NCBI GenBank assembly: GCA_036245805.1
Contig: BTRK01000002.1
Location: 10,660,689 to 10,724,688, forward strand
Source of the DNA: Pristionchus mayeri
Lineage: Eukaryota > Nematoda > Chromadorea > Rhabditida > Neodiplogasteridae
DNA: 64,000 bases
Direction of reading: 5' to 3'
The number at the start of each line of letters is the position of its first letter. Within the stretch, counting starts at the first letter, position 1. Positions 12,152 through 22,317 of this stretch are shown here, piece after piece. The position numbers and the translations under genes were made by a program. The notes beneath the pieces were generated by a model. It was given only the letters and a program-made list of their open reading frames with translations, did no database searches and had not been told where the DNA came from.

Positions 12152-13398
12152 ATGACACATTTTCTTCCTGGATTACACAATGAGAAATACGTATTCTTCT
12201 ACACTAACGAATCGCACTTCTCTAACCACTACCGCTGCAGGATCGAGGTTCGTAGATGAAGGACTATGCTCATAAAACAAATAATGTGATCTGTATTCGT
12301 AGGATCCAATCACGGGTCTCTCGTTCCACTCATCTGAGCAGTTCTACATGTGAGTCACCTACCGTAGTCTTCCACGTCGCATTCACTTACTTCGAACGTA
12401 TTCTACCGTACTCTTTCACTACATCGACCATCAGGTACGAGAAAGCCATGGAGTTTCGCGATGAGGAGAGTGCGAGGGCGATCATGCGCACCCCATCCCC
12501 TGGCTACACGAAGACACTCGGCAAACATGTCCGGGGATTCAAACGATGGAAGTGAGCGAGTGTTTCCTGAGGGTTCGAGGGAGTAATGGTCTTCGTTTTG
12601 CACACTCTAAAATGGAGAGTGTATACTAGGGATGCAGAAACGAGATCGAGATCCAGCTTGTCGCGCCCCTTCCTCCCTGAACTCTTTCCCTTCCTCTCTC
12701 CCTCAATCTCGCACAAAACATGCCAAACTTCCAGTGGGTGCGTGATCTCACTTTCTAAGCGGGATCTCTATTGACACCCTTTCCTCAAAGATCAACAGAC
12801 CCCATCCGATCTTCCTTCTCTCCCCTTGCTCACTCTCTCTCTCTCTACTCGACTCGCTCCCCCGTTGATCAAGGCATTGGAAGGGAGGGGAGAGTATCGT
12901 GACCTCTCTAGTGCGAGCTCGTGAAACAAAGAAGGGAATAGAGCTAGAAGGTACGATCTCATCCATATTGTTTCTGCAACCCTAGATCATGCGAATAGGA
13001 GTGAGTCAGTCACGACTTCTCGTTGGAGGGAAACAGTTTCAGGTGGAATAGAGTGTCCCGTGGAGTGATGCATCGGGCACTCTACCTCAAATTCTCTCAA
13101 AATGGATCATTGAGAGAGGAATTGATTGCCACTGGGGATGCAATCCTTGTTGAGGCTAGCCCTTCCGACACCCGCTGGGGAATCGGTGAGTATGACCTGC
13201 CCTCAATACTCTCCCCCCTTTGTCTCGAATGCCACTGCGATACTATTAATTTTCATCTCTTCTGAAATAGTAAGTTATCTATATTCAGGATTGAATTGGT
13301 TCGATCCGGATGCAATTGATAGTGCGAAATGGAGGGGAAGCAATTGGATGGGAATCGAACTAATGAAAGTCCGCCAAGAATTGGTGGGATATTTTTAA
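12152..13398 (+). CDS. NADAR (YbiA/DUF1768-type) domain protein, complete, five exons
   Basis: Exons 12152-12247, 12303-12349, 12435-12551, 13043-13185 and 13289-13398 join with consistent phases to give about 170 residues, essentially one NADAR domain. Conserved blocks are visible in order: YTNESHFSNHY at the N-terminus (family FSNF-like), FHSSEQFYMYEKAMEF, the IMRTPSPGYTKTLGKHVRGF segment, then RALYLKFSQN, LIATGDAILVEASPSDTRWG, and at the C-terminus NWMGIELMKVRQEL. In bacteria NADAR enzymes are N-glycosidases acting on riboflavin-pathway intermediates, and some reverse ADP-ribosylation of guanine; a similar role here is inference. The stop is followed by two AATAAA signals. It sits 86 bp upstream of the exon-cassette array, and skipping the stop by a GT donor after EL would join the two in phase 0. 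Confidence 0.88.
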
Positions 13399-13447
13399 AT
13401 TAGCATTCCTTACTTCTCAATCAATTATGTTTCTTGTAAAATGAAGG

Positions 13448-13465
13448 AATAAAGTAGTGAATAAA
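13448..13465 (+). terminator. Two polyadenylation signals after the NADAR stop
   Basis: AATAAA occurs at 13448-13453 and 13460-13465, 50-62 bp after the NADAR stop codon and 20-35 bp before the next splice acceptor. This spacing fits 3'-end formation of the NADAR mRNA and also the short intergenic regions of nematode operons. Confidence 0.6.
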
Positions 13466-13484
13466 TTTCTGTTGACTTACTTAG

Positions 13485-14522
13485 GCATCCTCCCGAAGCA
13501 CCGTAGATCAAGCTGCCATTGATCAGTCGATTGGGACAAGTAGGGAGTCTTCTCAGGTAATATTTCAATTGAAATACTCCCTTTGCCGTACTCCTCGGGA
13601 TTAGAACCTCGTTTACAGCAAATTCGCTTGTTCTGTGAAGATGATTTCCCCTCCTTGCCCTCTCCATCAACATACCAGATATTTCCAACGGTTAGAGAAC
13701 GATATCCTGCTACAGTAAGTTATATGACTCACTTAGACGCCTCCTCCCAAAACAAGTTCGATAGGCCATGGCGCAAGTGATCGTATGAAAATGGATGAGA
13801 GGGAGGAGTCTTCTCAGGTACAAAAATCGATTGAATATTTCACCGTACAGAAGCCCTTTTCAATCAAAATCTCTCATCCCTGAACATGATTATCCTTCCG
13901 AACAAGTGCTAAATTCGGAGAAATAATAAAATTCATTGACAAGTTTTCAGTTCAATGAATACATTGGGCGATCAATACTCCGAATTGCTATCGTAACCCA
14001 CTCAACTCACTCAGGTGGCCCGACACGAAGCGATTACGATAGATCGAAGAGAGAATGATCTAATGAAGATGGAGAAGTCAGAACTTCAGGTATAGAATGG
14101 AATGAATAGTTCACAGTAACCTTTGTAGTAACCCATGCTGCTCATTCAGGTGACCTCTCCCTAAGAGATTACGGTAGATGACAGTGAGAGTGAAGGAATG
14201 GAGATGGAGGAAAGGAGGGAGCAACTAGATTCCCAGGTACAGAGTCGAATGAAAAGGGCACCGTTCATCTGTAGTAACACACTCTACTCCTTCAGATTCC
14301 CTCTCCCGAAGCGATTACGGTAGATTACAATGAGAGTGAAGGAATGGAGATGGAGGAAAGGAGGGAGCAACTAGATTCCCAGGTACAGAGTCGAATGAAA
14401 AGGGCACCGTTCATCTGTAGTAACACACTCTACTCCTTCAGATTCCCTCTCCCGAAGCGATTACGGTAGATGACAGTGAGAGTGATCGAATGAAAGAGAG
14501 GATGGAGCAGCCAGAAACTCAG
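13485..14522 (+). repeat. Tandem array of duplicated phase-0 exon cassettes
   Basis: Six exon-like units are each flanked by a TTAG/TCAG acceptor and a GTACA/GTATA/GTAAT donor: 13485-13556 (72 nt), 13737-13817 (81), 14015-14089 (75), 14150-14236 (87), 14296-14382 (87) and 14442-14522 (81). All are multiples of three. The last three plus their ~60-bp introns are nearly identical over a ~146-bp period, with the shared peptide PSPEAITVD and an acidic Glu/Ser/Met-rich tail ending in Gln. Unit 14150-14236 has an in-frame TAA where its sisters have GAA. Confidence 0.8.
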
Positions 14523-17500
14523 GTACAAAATCTCCTCTGGAGTTTAACTTCTTTTACATTTCCACTGATCATTGAAGATTTTTTCTCACTGTCCTCTTTA
14601 TCCCACTGTTTTCACTTAGGTTCCTGGAATGAATACGGTAGATAAACGAGAGTGGGGACAAATCGAGGAGAGCAATTGTTCTATTTCCTCTGCTAGTATT
14701 TTTTTGTGTAGCTCTCATTTAATCAGGTCTCACGAAACAAGATTGTGCCAGACAAAGGGAATCATCGAGTTGCTCGTCTATCAACGAATAAACAGTCATT
14801 CGATGGGAAATCAATTTCCGTGGGAGAGGTACGGAACAATTATATGTATATTGCTTAACCACTATGCACTGTTTTGAAACACTGTTCACCATGCACAATA
14901 CTGATATTCTAGCTACTGTATCTGGATGCTGAGGCAAAGTCCAGTGCAACCTCAATCTATTCACTTGCAACGCGGTTGGTAGTAGATTTCTTATCGAACA
15001 TTAATAACTAATCTTAATGCAAATTGATAAAAAAATCAGAGAAAGATCGTCTATTTTCATTGAGTAATGAAGGTACTTCAGCGCCCTGCCACCGCATATT
15101 TCTATCGATCGAAAGAAGTTATTCAATGTTGTGAGGAGATGGACAAATATTGAGAGGCAAGCACAACTTAATAAGAAGAAAGATTCCTTCGATTATTCTA
15201 CCCGAATTTCTATACGTGAAATTAGTAAGCCACCCGAATTCCTATTGAATATTCCTCGTAAATTGCCCCATAGCCCTTTCATTTCCTCTTCCTCCTATGA
15301 CAAAACTTCCACCCCCTCATCCCTTTCTCCTCATTCATCATACAATACTCCCCCCCCCCATTCCTCGCTCCCATCATGCCCATCTCCGCCACATACAATC
15401 ACTTTTCCAAACTCAGACCGCATTTCCTTCCCATCCCCGGTCTTCACGCCCTCAGTCTCGAATGCATCTTTTAATGCACTTCCTTTCCTTTCGCAAGGGC
15501 CTATCGGCACTCACTCGCGAGTGATTTCCATGGGGAAGACCACTCCAAATATAGATAAGATGAACCTGAAACGTGTGAGAGAGTCGAGAGATCGGTTGTG
15601 GAGAGATCGAATGAACAGATCTAAAGGCAAACAGATCTCATCGCTCAAAAGGAAACTGGATGATACTGAGAGTGAATGGAAGGAGGCTCAGTCGCAGCTT
15701 TCCCAATCAAAGTCCCAAGTAAAGAAACTACGGAGGGAGATGCGTTTGTTGAACAAACGAGTCTGTGTGAGGGAAGAGGAGGATGTCATGAATGAGAATA
15801 CGAATGGTATTCGCAATTCAAATACTATCGTGACCAAAGAGGGTGGACGATACACACTGAACACAAGGAAAACGGCAATTGAGCTCAAACAATATGGAGT
15901 GAGCGACGTGAATGTCGCTCCAGTTATGCAAACGGTTATTCGGAACTTGACTGGTCAAACACTCAGTGATCTACCATCTGCAACTTGTGTCGCCCACAAT
16001 ACATTCACTGCCATGGCACTTGCCCAGAAGCAAAATAGGAGTGTATTGGCTGAGGCCGTAAACAACGAGAGAAATACAAACGTGGGAGTGACTGTGTGCT
16101 CCGATGAGACGAAAAAACGGACACATACTATGCAATCATACATTGCTACAATTACAGACAAAGATGGAAAGACATTCAACCAAGTGTTGGGGGTCCGTGA
16201 AGTCCCATCGAAGGATGCGCTCACATCGCTGAACACTTTCTTCGCCATTCTGGACGAGATCGATAGATCCGGCTCGGCATCGAGACCCCAAATGTCTGTT
16301 ACGCCGAGATTCCGTAATCTCGTTATCACAGCGATCAATGCGGCAATGGGAGATCGCGCATCCATACAAGTGATTGATCCGATCTGTACTGTTTTTGCAC
16401 AGCATGAGTACAATCGTACTAAGACATCAGAATCTGCAGAAGGAAAGGCTAATTCGATCAAACTCATACGAAAGATGATGAAACATTTTGGGCCGGGAGC
16501 CTCTGCTAAGTACTTAACATACAAAGAGTATGAGGCGTGGTGCGCAGTGGAGCGGATGAAAATGATCAGACTTCCAACGTTGACTGGCAATAGATTCAAT
16601 GTAGTGCCAGCGGCAGCAAAGCTAATTATTGCTCATCTCGATCATTTCTTGCTCTTCTTGAACAACTATAGAGCAGATAAGGTCGAATTCCTCAAGCAAG
16701 GATTGTGCAACGAGCTATACTTGGCTCAAATTCTAGTGCTTGCATTAGTCGATTGCTATTTGACAGGACCTATTTGGAGGATTGCTAATGATGAAAAAAT
16801 TCATGTATTTGATTTTCCGAAGATTATCGGAGAGCTGCTGACTTGGACTGATTCAAGAACGAACAATCCCCAATTACTCTTTGGAGGTACCCCGCCAGAT
16901 TTGAGTGCATTCACATCGGAGGGCATATTCCATCTGGACAACCCCGACACTTCCTTCGTTGTGAAGTGCCCATCTTCACCATTGGCCATTGAGGTAGCGA
17001 AAATGGCGATGATGGTTACGGGTCCATTCCTCCGGCGTGTTTTCGCTCCATTCTTCAAGGGTGGAGAATACTACTCACTGTGCGTCTCGACCGGAGCACA
17101 AGCGACATGCACTCGCATTGCATTCTCTGGAACACCATGCACCAATGTTCCCGTAGAAGCAGCATTTGGTGATTTGGATTACGTCCTGAAGAGAGCTCCA
17201 CACACTAGGATGTCTAGAGTAGGCACTGAAATTATGCTACGAAAGAACCGAGTGATGCAGTGGTTTAACTCAATGCCTGAGAAACTGCAGGAAACAGTGA
17301 TGGATGAATGCACTGCCCTCGCTCCGATTCTTGAGAAGGAGGCGAAACAGGCAGAACGAGAAATTCTCGAAAAAGTTAATGATAAGATGAATGAGGATTT
17401 GAAAACTGAGCACTCAAGTTCTGCTCATATTCAAACTGCCTCGGAGAAGCTTTTTGAAGACTTATACAGTAGTGGGGGATACTTCCCTACAAGAGCTGAC

Positions 17501-18028
17501 CTCGATGCATTTCTTTCCCGAGGATCAACTGATGAAAAAGTGCGTGAATCTATGAAGATTCAATTGCGTGTTCGAAAGCGAATATTGAATCAAGCTGCTT
17601 ACGGTACAAAGAGTTTTACTACGAGCAAAAACTCGATTGCACTATCTAAGGATGAGTTGATTGAGAAAGTGAAGAGAGCGATCGACCACGACTCGAAAAT
17701 TGATTTGAATGTATTCAGTGGTCAAGACGCGGCGAAAGTGGTCGGCGAATATGTCCATATTCTGGATAACATTCCCTATCCATTCCAAATTCTTTCTGTT
17801 ATGAAAACATCCAAGCTCGGAACTCCATATGCACTAGTGCAATACGAGTGCGGATCCAACAAAAAGATGATTTGGACGGAAGAGTGGTATAAGAGTGATC
17901 TCATGAATAGAGACATTCGCAAGCGAGTCAGCCCAGTAGAGCCTATTGTGAAAGAAGAGGGTGGTGCATTGATGGATACAGACCGATCTGATTGCGAGAT
18001 GATTGAGGACATGAAGGAAAATGCATAA
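13485..18028 (+). CDS. Transposase-like protein with cassette exons and a ~980-codon 3' exon
   Basis: The large 3' exon is 15082-18028. Its only visible route of entry is exon 14620-14828, which ends in phase 2 and joins an acceptor TTCAG at 15077-15081 in frame; that exon follows the phase-0 cassettes. The first Met inside the 3' exon lies at 15530. The protein starts with a Ser/Pro-rich disordered segment, then a coiled coil (roughly 15560-15770; SSLKRKLDDTESEWKEAQSQ), then a globular part. Motifs SDETKKRTHTMQSYIATITD, LGVREVPSKDAL, MGDRA and EAAFGDLDYVLKRAPHTRM resemble a transposon-derived family seen in cnidarians and fish; the last block recalls the C-terminal dimerisation region of hAT-type transposases. 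Those family links are from memory and unverified. The true 5' end is unknown: an ATG in cassette 2, an upstream exon, or fusion to NADAR are all possible. Confidence 0.6.
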
Positions 18029-18527
18029 TGAAATACAACATAACACACTATTAGATTGATGTGGCGGAGACCCCCCGAATAGCGCCATTTCTGTTGTAAT
18101 ATACTAGATTAAAATGTCAAGAGCATATTATTTTTGTCGTTTCCTATCGAAGTTGTCCCCTCCAAATTATTCCTTCTGACCCCCTTGAAGTCCGTGTTAA
18201 AATCTGGAAAACAAACCGTTACTCTATTGTAACTAATTACTAATTATACCGAAGTATTTACCTCCCCCCTCCCCCTCGCAATCTCCATGGTTTTAATATA
18301 AATAATTGAACATTCTACTCTTTCGTTCGTGCATCTTATCACGCTCCTATCTACGTAGATTCAATTACTTTCCGAAACTCTAAACAATACCAACTAAAAC
18401 TTAAGGCTACCTCATTGAATTCCGGATTTGTAATGACATATCATAAATATTTAGTCTTAGATCGACTATCGAAAATCGCATAAAATCAGGACACACTAAC
18501 CTATATTAGTGTATTGAGTGTATTAAA
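18029..18527. other. 3' flank of the transposase-like gene
   Basis: AT-rich sequence with CCTCCCCCCTCCCCC near 18265. No exon or RNA gene was recognised. Confidence 0.4.
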
Positions 18528-19262
18528 ATACAAGAGAAATTCACTCGTATTCTATACTATCGATGCTTTCCATCTCCATCATATCCTCTTGGTCTTCCCT
18601 CCTACTCTCAACGTCTGTCCTTCCTCGGTCTTCAAGCGCTTTTTGAGAGGAGAGTCACTTATGATCTAGTCCTGGCCCGTAGGATCATGTATGGAGACAC
18701 CATACTCGATAGAAGTAAATTTTTCCTGTTTGCTCCCCTAAGAGAAAGGACCAACAACTTTGGAATCTATATTGAGAAAACCAGATCCACACCTCGATAT
18801 CATTGTTTTTCTCGTAGAGTTGCTAGGATTTTAAACGCTCTCCCCACCCATGTATTGTCATCCTCCAGCATCCCTGTCTTCAAGAAGAGATTGATAACTC
18901 TAGAATTTGATTTTCGGAAATATATTTTCCAATAGTATTCCCTCCTTCCACTACCTTACCACATTCCTTCATTCTCACCCCCTCCCCCCTTTAGAGATCC
19001 CCTGACGCTGGATCTCGGAGCAGAGTCTACCTGGTCTACCTCGAGTGCCTCCTCCTCGATAAAACTCCCCATCAGAACAGACGAAGACAGATGAGACCAG
19101 CCGATTGGATCTTCGCATTTTACGATTGCACCTCCTTCCCCCCCATTCCCCCTTCCTATCGTATTCGACCTCAGTGTGAGGAGAGTCAACTCTCTTGTAT
19201 CATAACACATAAGTAATTATTCGTCTTTCGTTGCGCCGCCGAGCGTAGATAAAATATATATA
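18528..19262 (+). mobile_element. 5'-truncated CR1-like LINE (family B), 3' fragment
   Basis: The sequence matches the last ~740 bp of the minus-strand element at 29290-33300. It covers the end of the reverse transcriptase reading frame (18687-18935, ending FDFRKYIFQ), the 3' UTR and the tail CGCCGAGCGTAGATAAAATA with short AT repeats. The coding start is lost, as expected from abortive target-primed reverse transcription. Not functional. Confidence 0.88.
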
Positions 19263-19353
19263 TTGACACATAATTGGTCAAAAACACCTTTATTTTACAT
19301 TTATAACTTTTTAACTCGAAAATGACCTACACAACACAGACATAAAATGCCTT

Positions 19354-19714
19354 TTATCCGTTACACTTTCTTCTTCCTCTGGCGCGCTCGAACTTGCGTC
19401 CCTTGGAACGGACGAAGGGCTTGCCATGCGAGTGTCGCTCGGCCTCGCGAGCCTTGCGGAGACCCTAAAGCACAAATAGAATACACATATGGTTTAGATA
19501 TTTCTATACTAGCATTAATTTTCTTTGAATGAATAACTTCACGCACCTTGATGAAGAGGGTGTTCTCTCCCTAGGGCACACGAGTTGCGAGCTGGTCGAT
19601 GGTGATTACTTCATCTCCGACGGTTCTTGCGTGACATGAACAGGCGTCTGAGCACGATCTCGTTGTAGTTGGCCCAGGACCTTTATCTTGCTTGTGGTTG
19701 ATGTCGATACCCAT
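19354..19714 (-). pseudogene. rpl-18 (pseudogene): Decayed, unprocessed ribosomal protein eL18 (rpl-18) copy
   Basis: The minus strand begins MGIDINHK directly after a TTTCAG acceptor, as expected for a trans-spliced rpl-18 start. Fragments of the NEIVLRRLFMSRKNRR region and ITIDQLATRVP follow, in which a TAG interrupts the frame. After a retained intron with GT/AG ends (19465-19546) the C-terminal exon reads KPFVRSKGRKFERARGRR, nearly identical to the conserved eL18 tail. About half the protein is missing from the middle. Because an intron and the 5' acceptor remain, this arose by DNA-level duplication and deletion, not by retrotransposition. Confidence 0.85.
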
Positions 19715-20067
19715 CTGAAACTAGCAAATGTGTACAAAAACAACAAAAACGAAAGTGTTAACAATTCTAAGCAAAATAAACTGATTACTCGACCGAACAT
19801 CAGAAAACATTGTTCAGAAAATATATAGGTTGACACAGAGAACTGAAGCCGCACGCGTGAACATTCATGCGCGCGGCTCAGCATACACCACGAGGGGCGG
19901 GGTTTAGATTTGAGCGTAAATGCTCGATGAGTTCTAATTTTGATCACGATTTGAGTGTAGAATATGAATTCTGCATCGCCGACTGCCTTAATGCAAATAA
20001 CAAATAATTTTTTAATCTAATTTTCAATTTCACGCGGTGGACCCTAGATCAAATGCATCGCCGTTTT
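19715..20067. other. Flank between rpl-18 pseudogene and right inverted repeat
   Basis: No gene recognised. The 5' flank of the rpl-18 copy may retain promoter sequence. Confidence 0.35.
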
Positions 20068-20522
20068 TGCCAGCTAGAACGCCCACTATTTCATCCCTTA
20101 AATCTTACCGCGACCTATTTTCGAAGATTTTAAGACATTTTTGGATTCCTCTCTTCATTACGGTCAGATTGGTGCTAGTCTCTCCGGGTACAATTAAAGC
20201 GTTCAAAAGTTAATTTTTATTAATTAATTTTAATAATTAATGAAAAATGAATTAGACAGGCGTGATCGCCACTGAATTCTGTCCCGAACATCATTTTCGC
20301 TTAATTTTAGCGATCTCTGGAAGCCACTTATTCGAAAAAGTCAGATTTCGACGTCAAGCTATCTGGAGCCAACGGCTAATTTCTGAGCGAAATGAATATG
20401 CCTATCGTCATCAGCGGGTCAGATAACCCCAAAACCCAGAGTTTCAAGGATTTGACTTTTTTGGCCGTTGCCAAATTTCCTCAGATTTGCCCGATTCTTA
20501 AGCAAAAGGGCTCTTATACATG
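20068..20522 (-). repeat. Long inverted repeat, right copy
   Basis: Reverse-complement partner of 11083-11505, with about a dozen small differences and a ~10-bp insertion near 20110. It lies 8.5 kb from its partner. The outer edge is near AGGGCTCTTATA. Confidence 0.8.
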
Positions 20523-21010
20523 TCAAGACATGTGGGGGTGTAAGGTGAGGGAAGGACTCTGGCGCCTTCTGCCATCGACCAGGGGGGTTGGAAAGGTGTT
20601 GGATCTTTGGACTCATCCAACTTCTTTTGAATCGTTCGTTGTCACTTGACACATCTCTCTTGAGCATGCGCAAAGTTTCGCATGAAGTCGGACCGCCTCT
20701 CTTCTTTAGGCGCTCTTTAGGCATTCTTCCCTTAGACTAGTCCCTACCGAGATCGTATTCTTTGTGAATCTTGCATCCCGGATGGCCAGTCCTCCTTAGA
20801 AGTTATAAAGATGACACCTTCGATACCTTCATCCAGCTTGAAACGACTCCTTCCATATTCGAGATCTTTGGATGCTACCTCCGAAGTCTTAAAAGGGACT
20901 GGGGAGGGATTCTTGAGTCTTGATGTCAGTAGAAGGAAGAAAAGGGAGGGAAAAGTCGCCTCCCAATCGGAGAAAAATGGGGAGGGACCGCTCAGGACGA
21001 CTGACAGAGA
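20523..21010. other. Stretch left of the maT transposon
   Basis: No gene recognised. Only the last ~15 bp (AATTGGCAACTA) match the left flank of repeat R2 copies, marking where the transposon inserted. Confidence 0.4.
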
Positions 21011-21026
21011 CAGGAATTGGCAACTA

Positions 21027-22317
21027 CAGGGTGTCCAAAAAGTATTGTTACACTTTTGAAACGCGAATTTTTTTAACATGTAGGTCGAGTTGTCAAAACC
21101 TGTAATAACACGTTTGAGCCCACCCTTCGGTGCGTTGAGGGAACCTACTAATTAGTTTCCCATAGTCATGGTTCGTCCAAATCGCTATCGTCAAACTATT
21201 ATCAACCTTTGGACCCTCGGCGACCCCCCAGATTCCATCAGGAGGAAGCTTCGTATTTCCCGAATGACAGTCTATCGCACCATCTCCCGTTTCAAGCAGT
21301 TGGGCACTGCGAAGGACCGTCCAAGATCAGGAAGACCCAAGACCGCTCTCACTCAGAAGAACAGGAGAATCGTGGAGAAGAGAGTGAGTCGCAATGCCAA
21401 ACGATCCATCAGGAAGATGGCTAAGGATCTCAAGATCTCCAAAGGATCCGTGTGTGCCATCGTTCATTCTCTTCTCAAGTCCTACCCCTACAAGATGAGA
21501 AAGGGCCATGGCCTCACTGATGTCCACAAGCAGAAGCGCCTGGAGAGATGCAAGCTGCTCCTTCAGCGGGCCGATCGTGGGGAGCACTTGACTACCGTTT
21601 ACTCTGACGAGAAGCTGTTCTCAGTCGAGGAGGTCTACAACAGTCAGAACACCAGGATCATCGCCAAGTCTCCTCAGCAAGCTGACGCCAGAGGTAGAAC
21701 CATCTCTCGCATTGCCCACCCCCAGGCACTGATGGTTTGGGCTGGTGTGTGCTCGACGGGCAAGACTCCTCTCGTGTTCGTGGATCCCGGGGTCAAGATC
21801 AACAAGGAGTGCTACACCAGGGCAATTCTCCAGAAGGCCCTTCTCCCCTGGTCCCGCTCCCACTTCAAAGGGGCTCGCTGGACCTTCCAACAGGATTCAG
21901 CGCCTGCTCACTCGGCAAAAGTGACGCAGGCATGGTGTCGCGCCCATCTGCCCGACTTCATCTCGAGTGAGGAATGGCCCTCGAACTCCCCCGATCTCAA
22001 CCCTCTGGACTTCAGCATTTGGTCAGTGTTGGAGAAGGAGGCCTGCTCTACTCGCCACAAGAACCGCGATTCCCTCAAGGCAGCCCTTCTCAAGGCATGG
22101 GAGAAGATCGACGTCCCTTACCTGCGGGCCGTCATCGACTCGGTCCCTCGTCGTCTCAGAGAGGTCATCGCGGTCAATGGAGGCCAGATCGAGTGATCGT
22201 GCATTGTTATGTTCATATGGTCACTGATAAATACTGTGCCCCGTTTGAGTTGTCTATGTTGCTTTTAAAGAAAGATACATGGTTTTATCCGTGTAACAAT
22301 ACTTTTTGGACACCCTG
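21027..22317 (+). mobile_element. maT-type Tc1/mariner transposon, apparently intact (1291 bp)
   Basis: The two ends are perfect 27-bp inverted repeats beginning CAGGGTGTCCAAAAAGTATT, at 21027-21053 and 22291-22317. Each end is flanked by TA (21025-21026 and 22318-22319), the Tc1/mariner target duplication. One transposase frame fills the interior. Both structure and frame are undamaged, so recent or current activity is plausible. Confidence 0.96.
21168..22196 (+). CDS. maT (DD37D) mariner-superfamily transposase, 342 aa
   Basis: The frame is uninterrupted from ATG to TGA. Residues 1-110 form two helix-turn-helix segments (SRMTVYRTISRFKQLG; ISKGSVCAIVHSLL) joined by a GRPK linker; these bind the terminal repeats. 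The catalytic domain has the three carboxylates: Asp in VYSDEKLF, Asp in FQQDSAPAH and Asp in SPDLNPLDFSIW. Thirty-seven residues separate the second and third, which defines the DD37D (maT) type. It catalyses cut-and-paste transposition into TA in the nucleus. Its GC content is well above that of the surroundings, consistent with recent horizontal or lineage-specific spread. Length is typical of the group. Confidence 0.95.
   Translation: MVRPNRYRQTIINLWTLGDPPDSIRRKLRISRMTVYRTISRFKQLGTAKDRPRSGRPKTALTQKNRRIVEKRVSRNAKRSIRKMAKDLKISKGSVCAIVHSLLKSYPYKMRKGHGLTDVHKQKRLERCKLLLQRADRGEHLTTVYSDEKLFSVEEVYNSQNTRIIAKSPQQADARGRTISRIAHPQALMVWAGVCSTGKTPLVFVDPGVKINKECYTRAILQKALLPWSRSHFKGARWTFQQDSAPAHSAKVTQAWCRAHLPDFISSEEWPSNSPDLNPLDFSIWSVLEKEACSTRHKNRDSLKAALLKAWEKIDVPYLRAVIDSVPRRLREVIAVNGGQIE

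Noticed and set aside
13616..13715. An extra coding exon reading LFCEDDFPSLPSPSTYQIF between cassettes 1 and 2
   Set aside because: Its donor would leave an intron of only about 20 bp before cassette 2, too short to splice; it may be a decayed cassette.
15955..16599. A 214-codon frame on the minus strand
   Set aside because: It is the antisense shadow of the large transposase-like exon, which has better motifs and composition.
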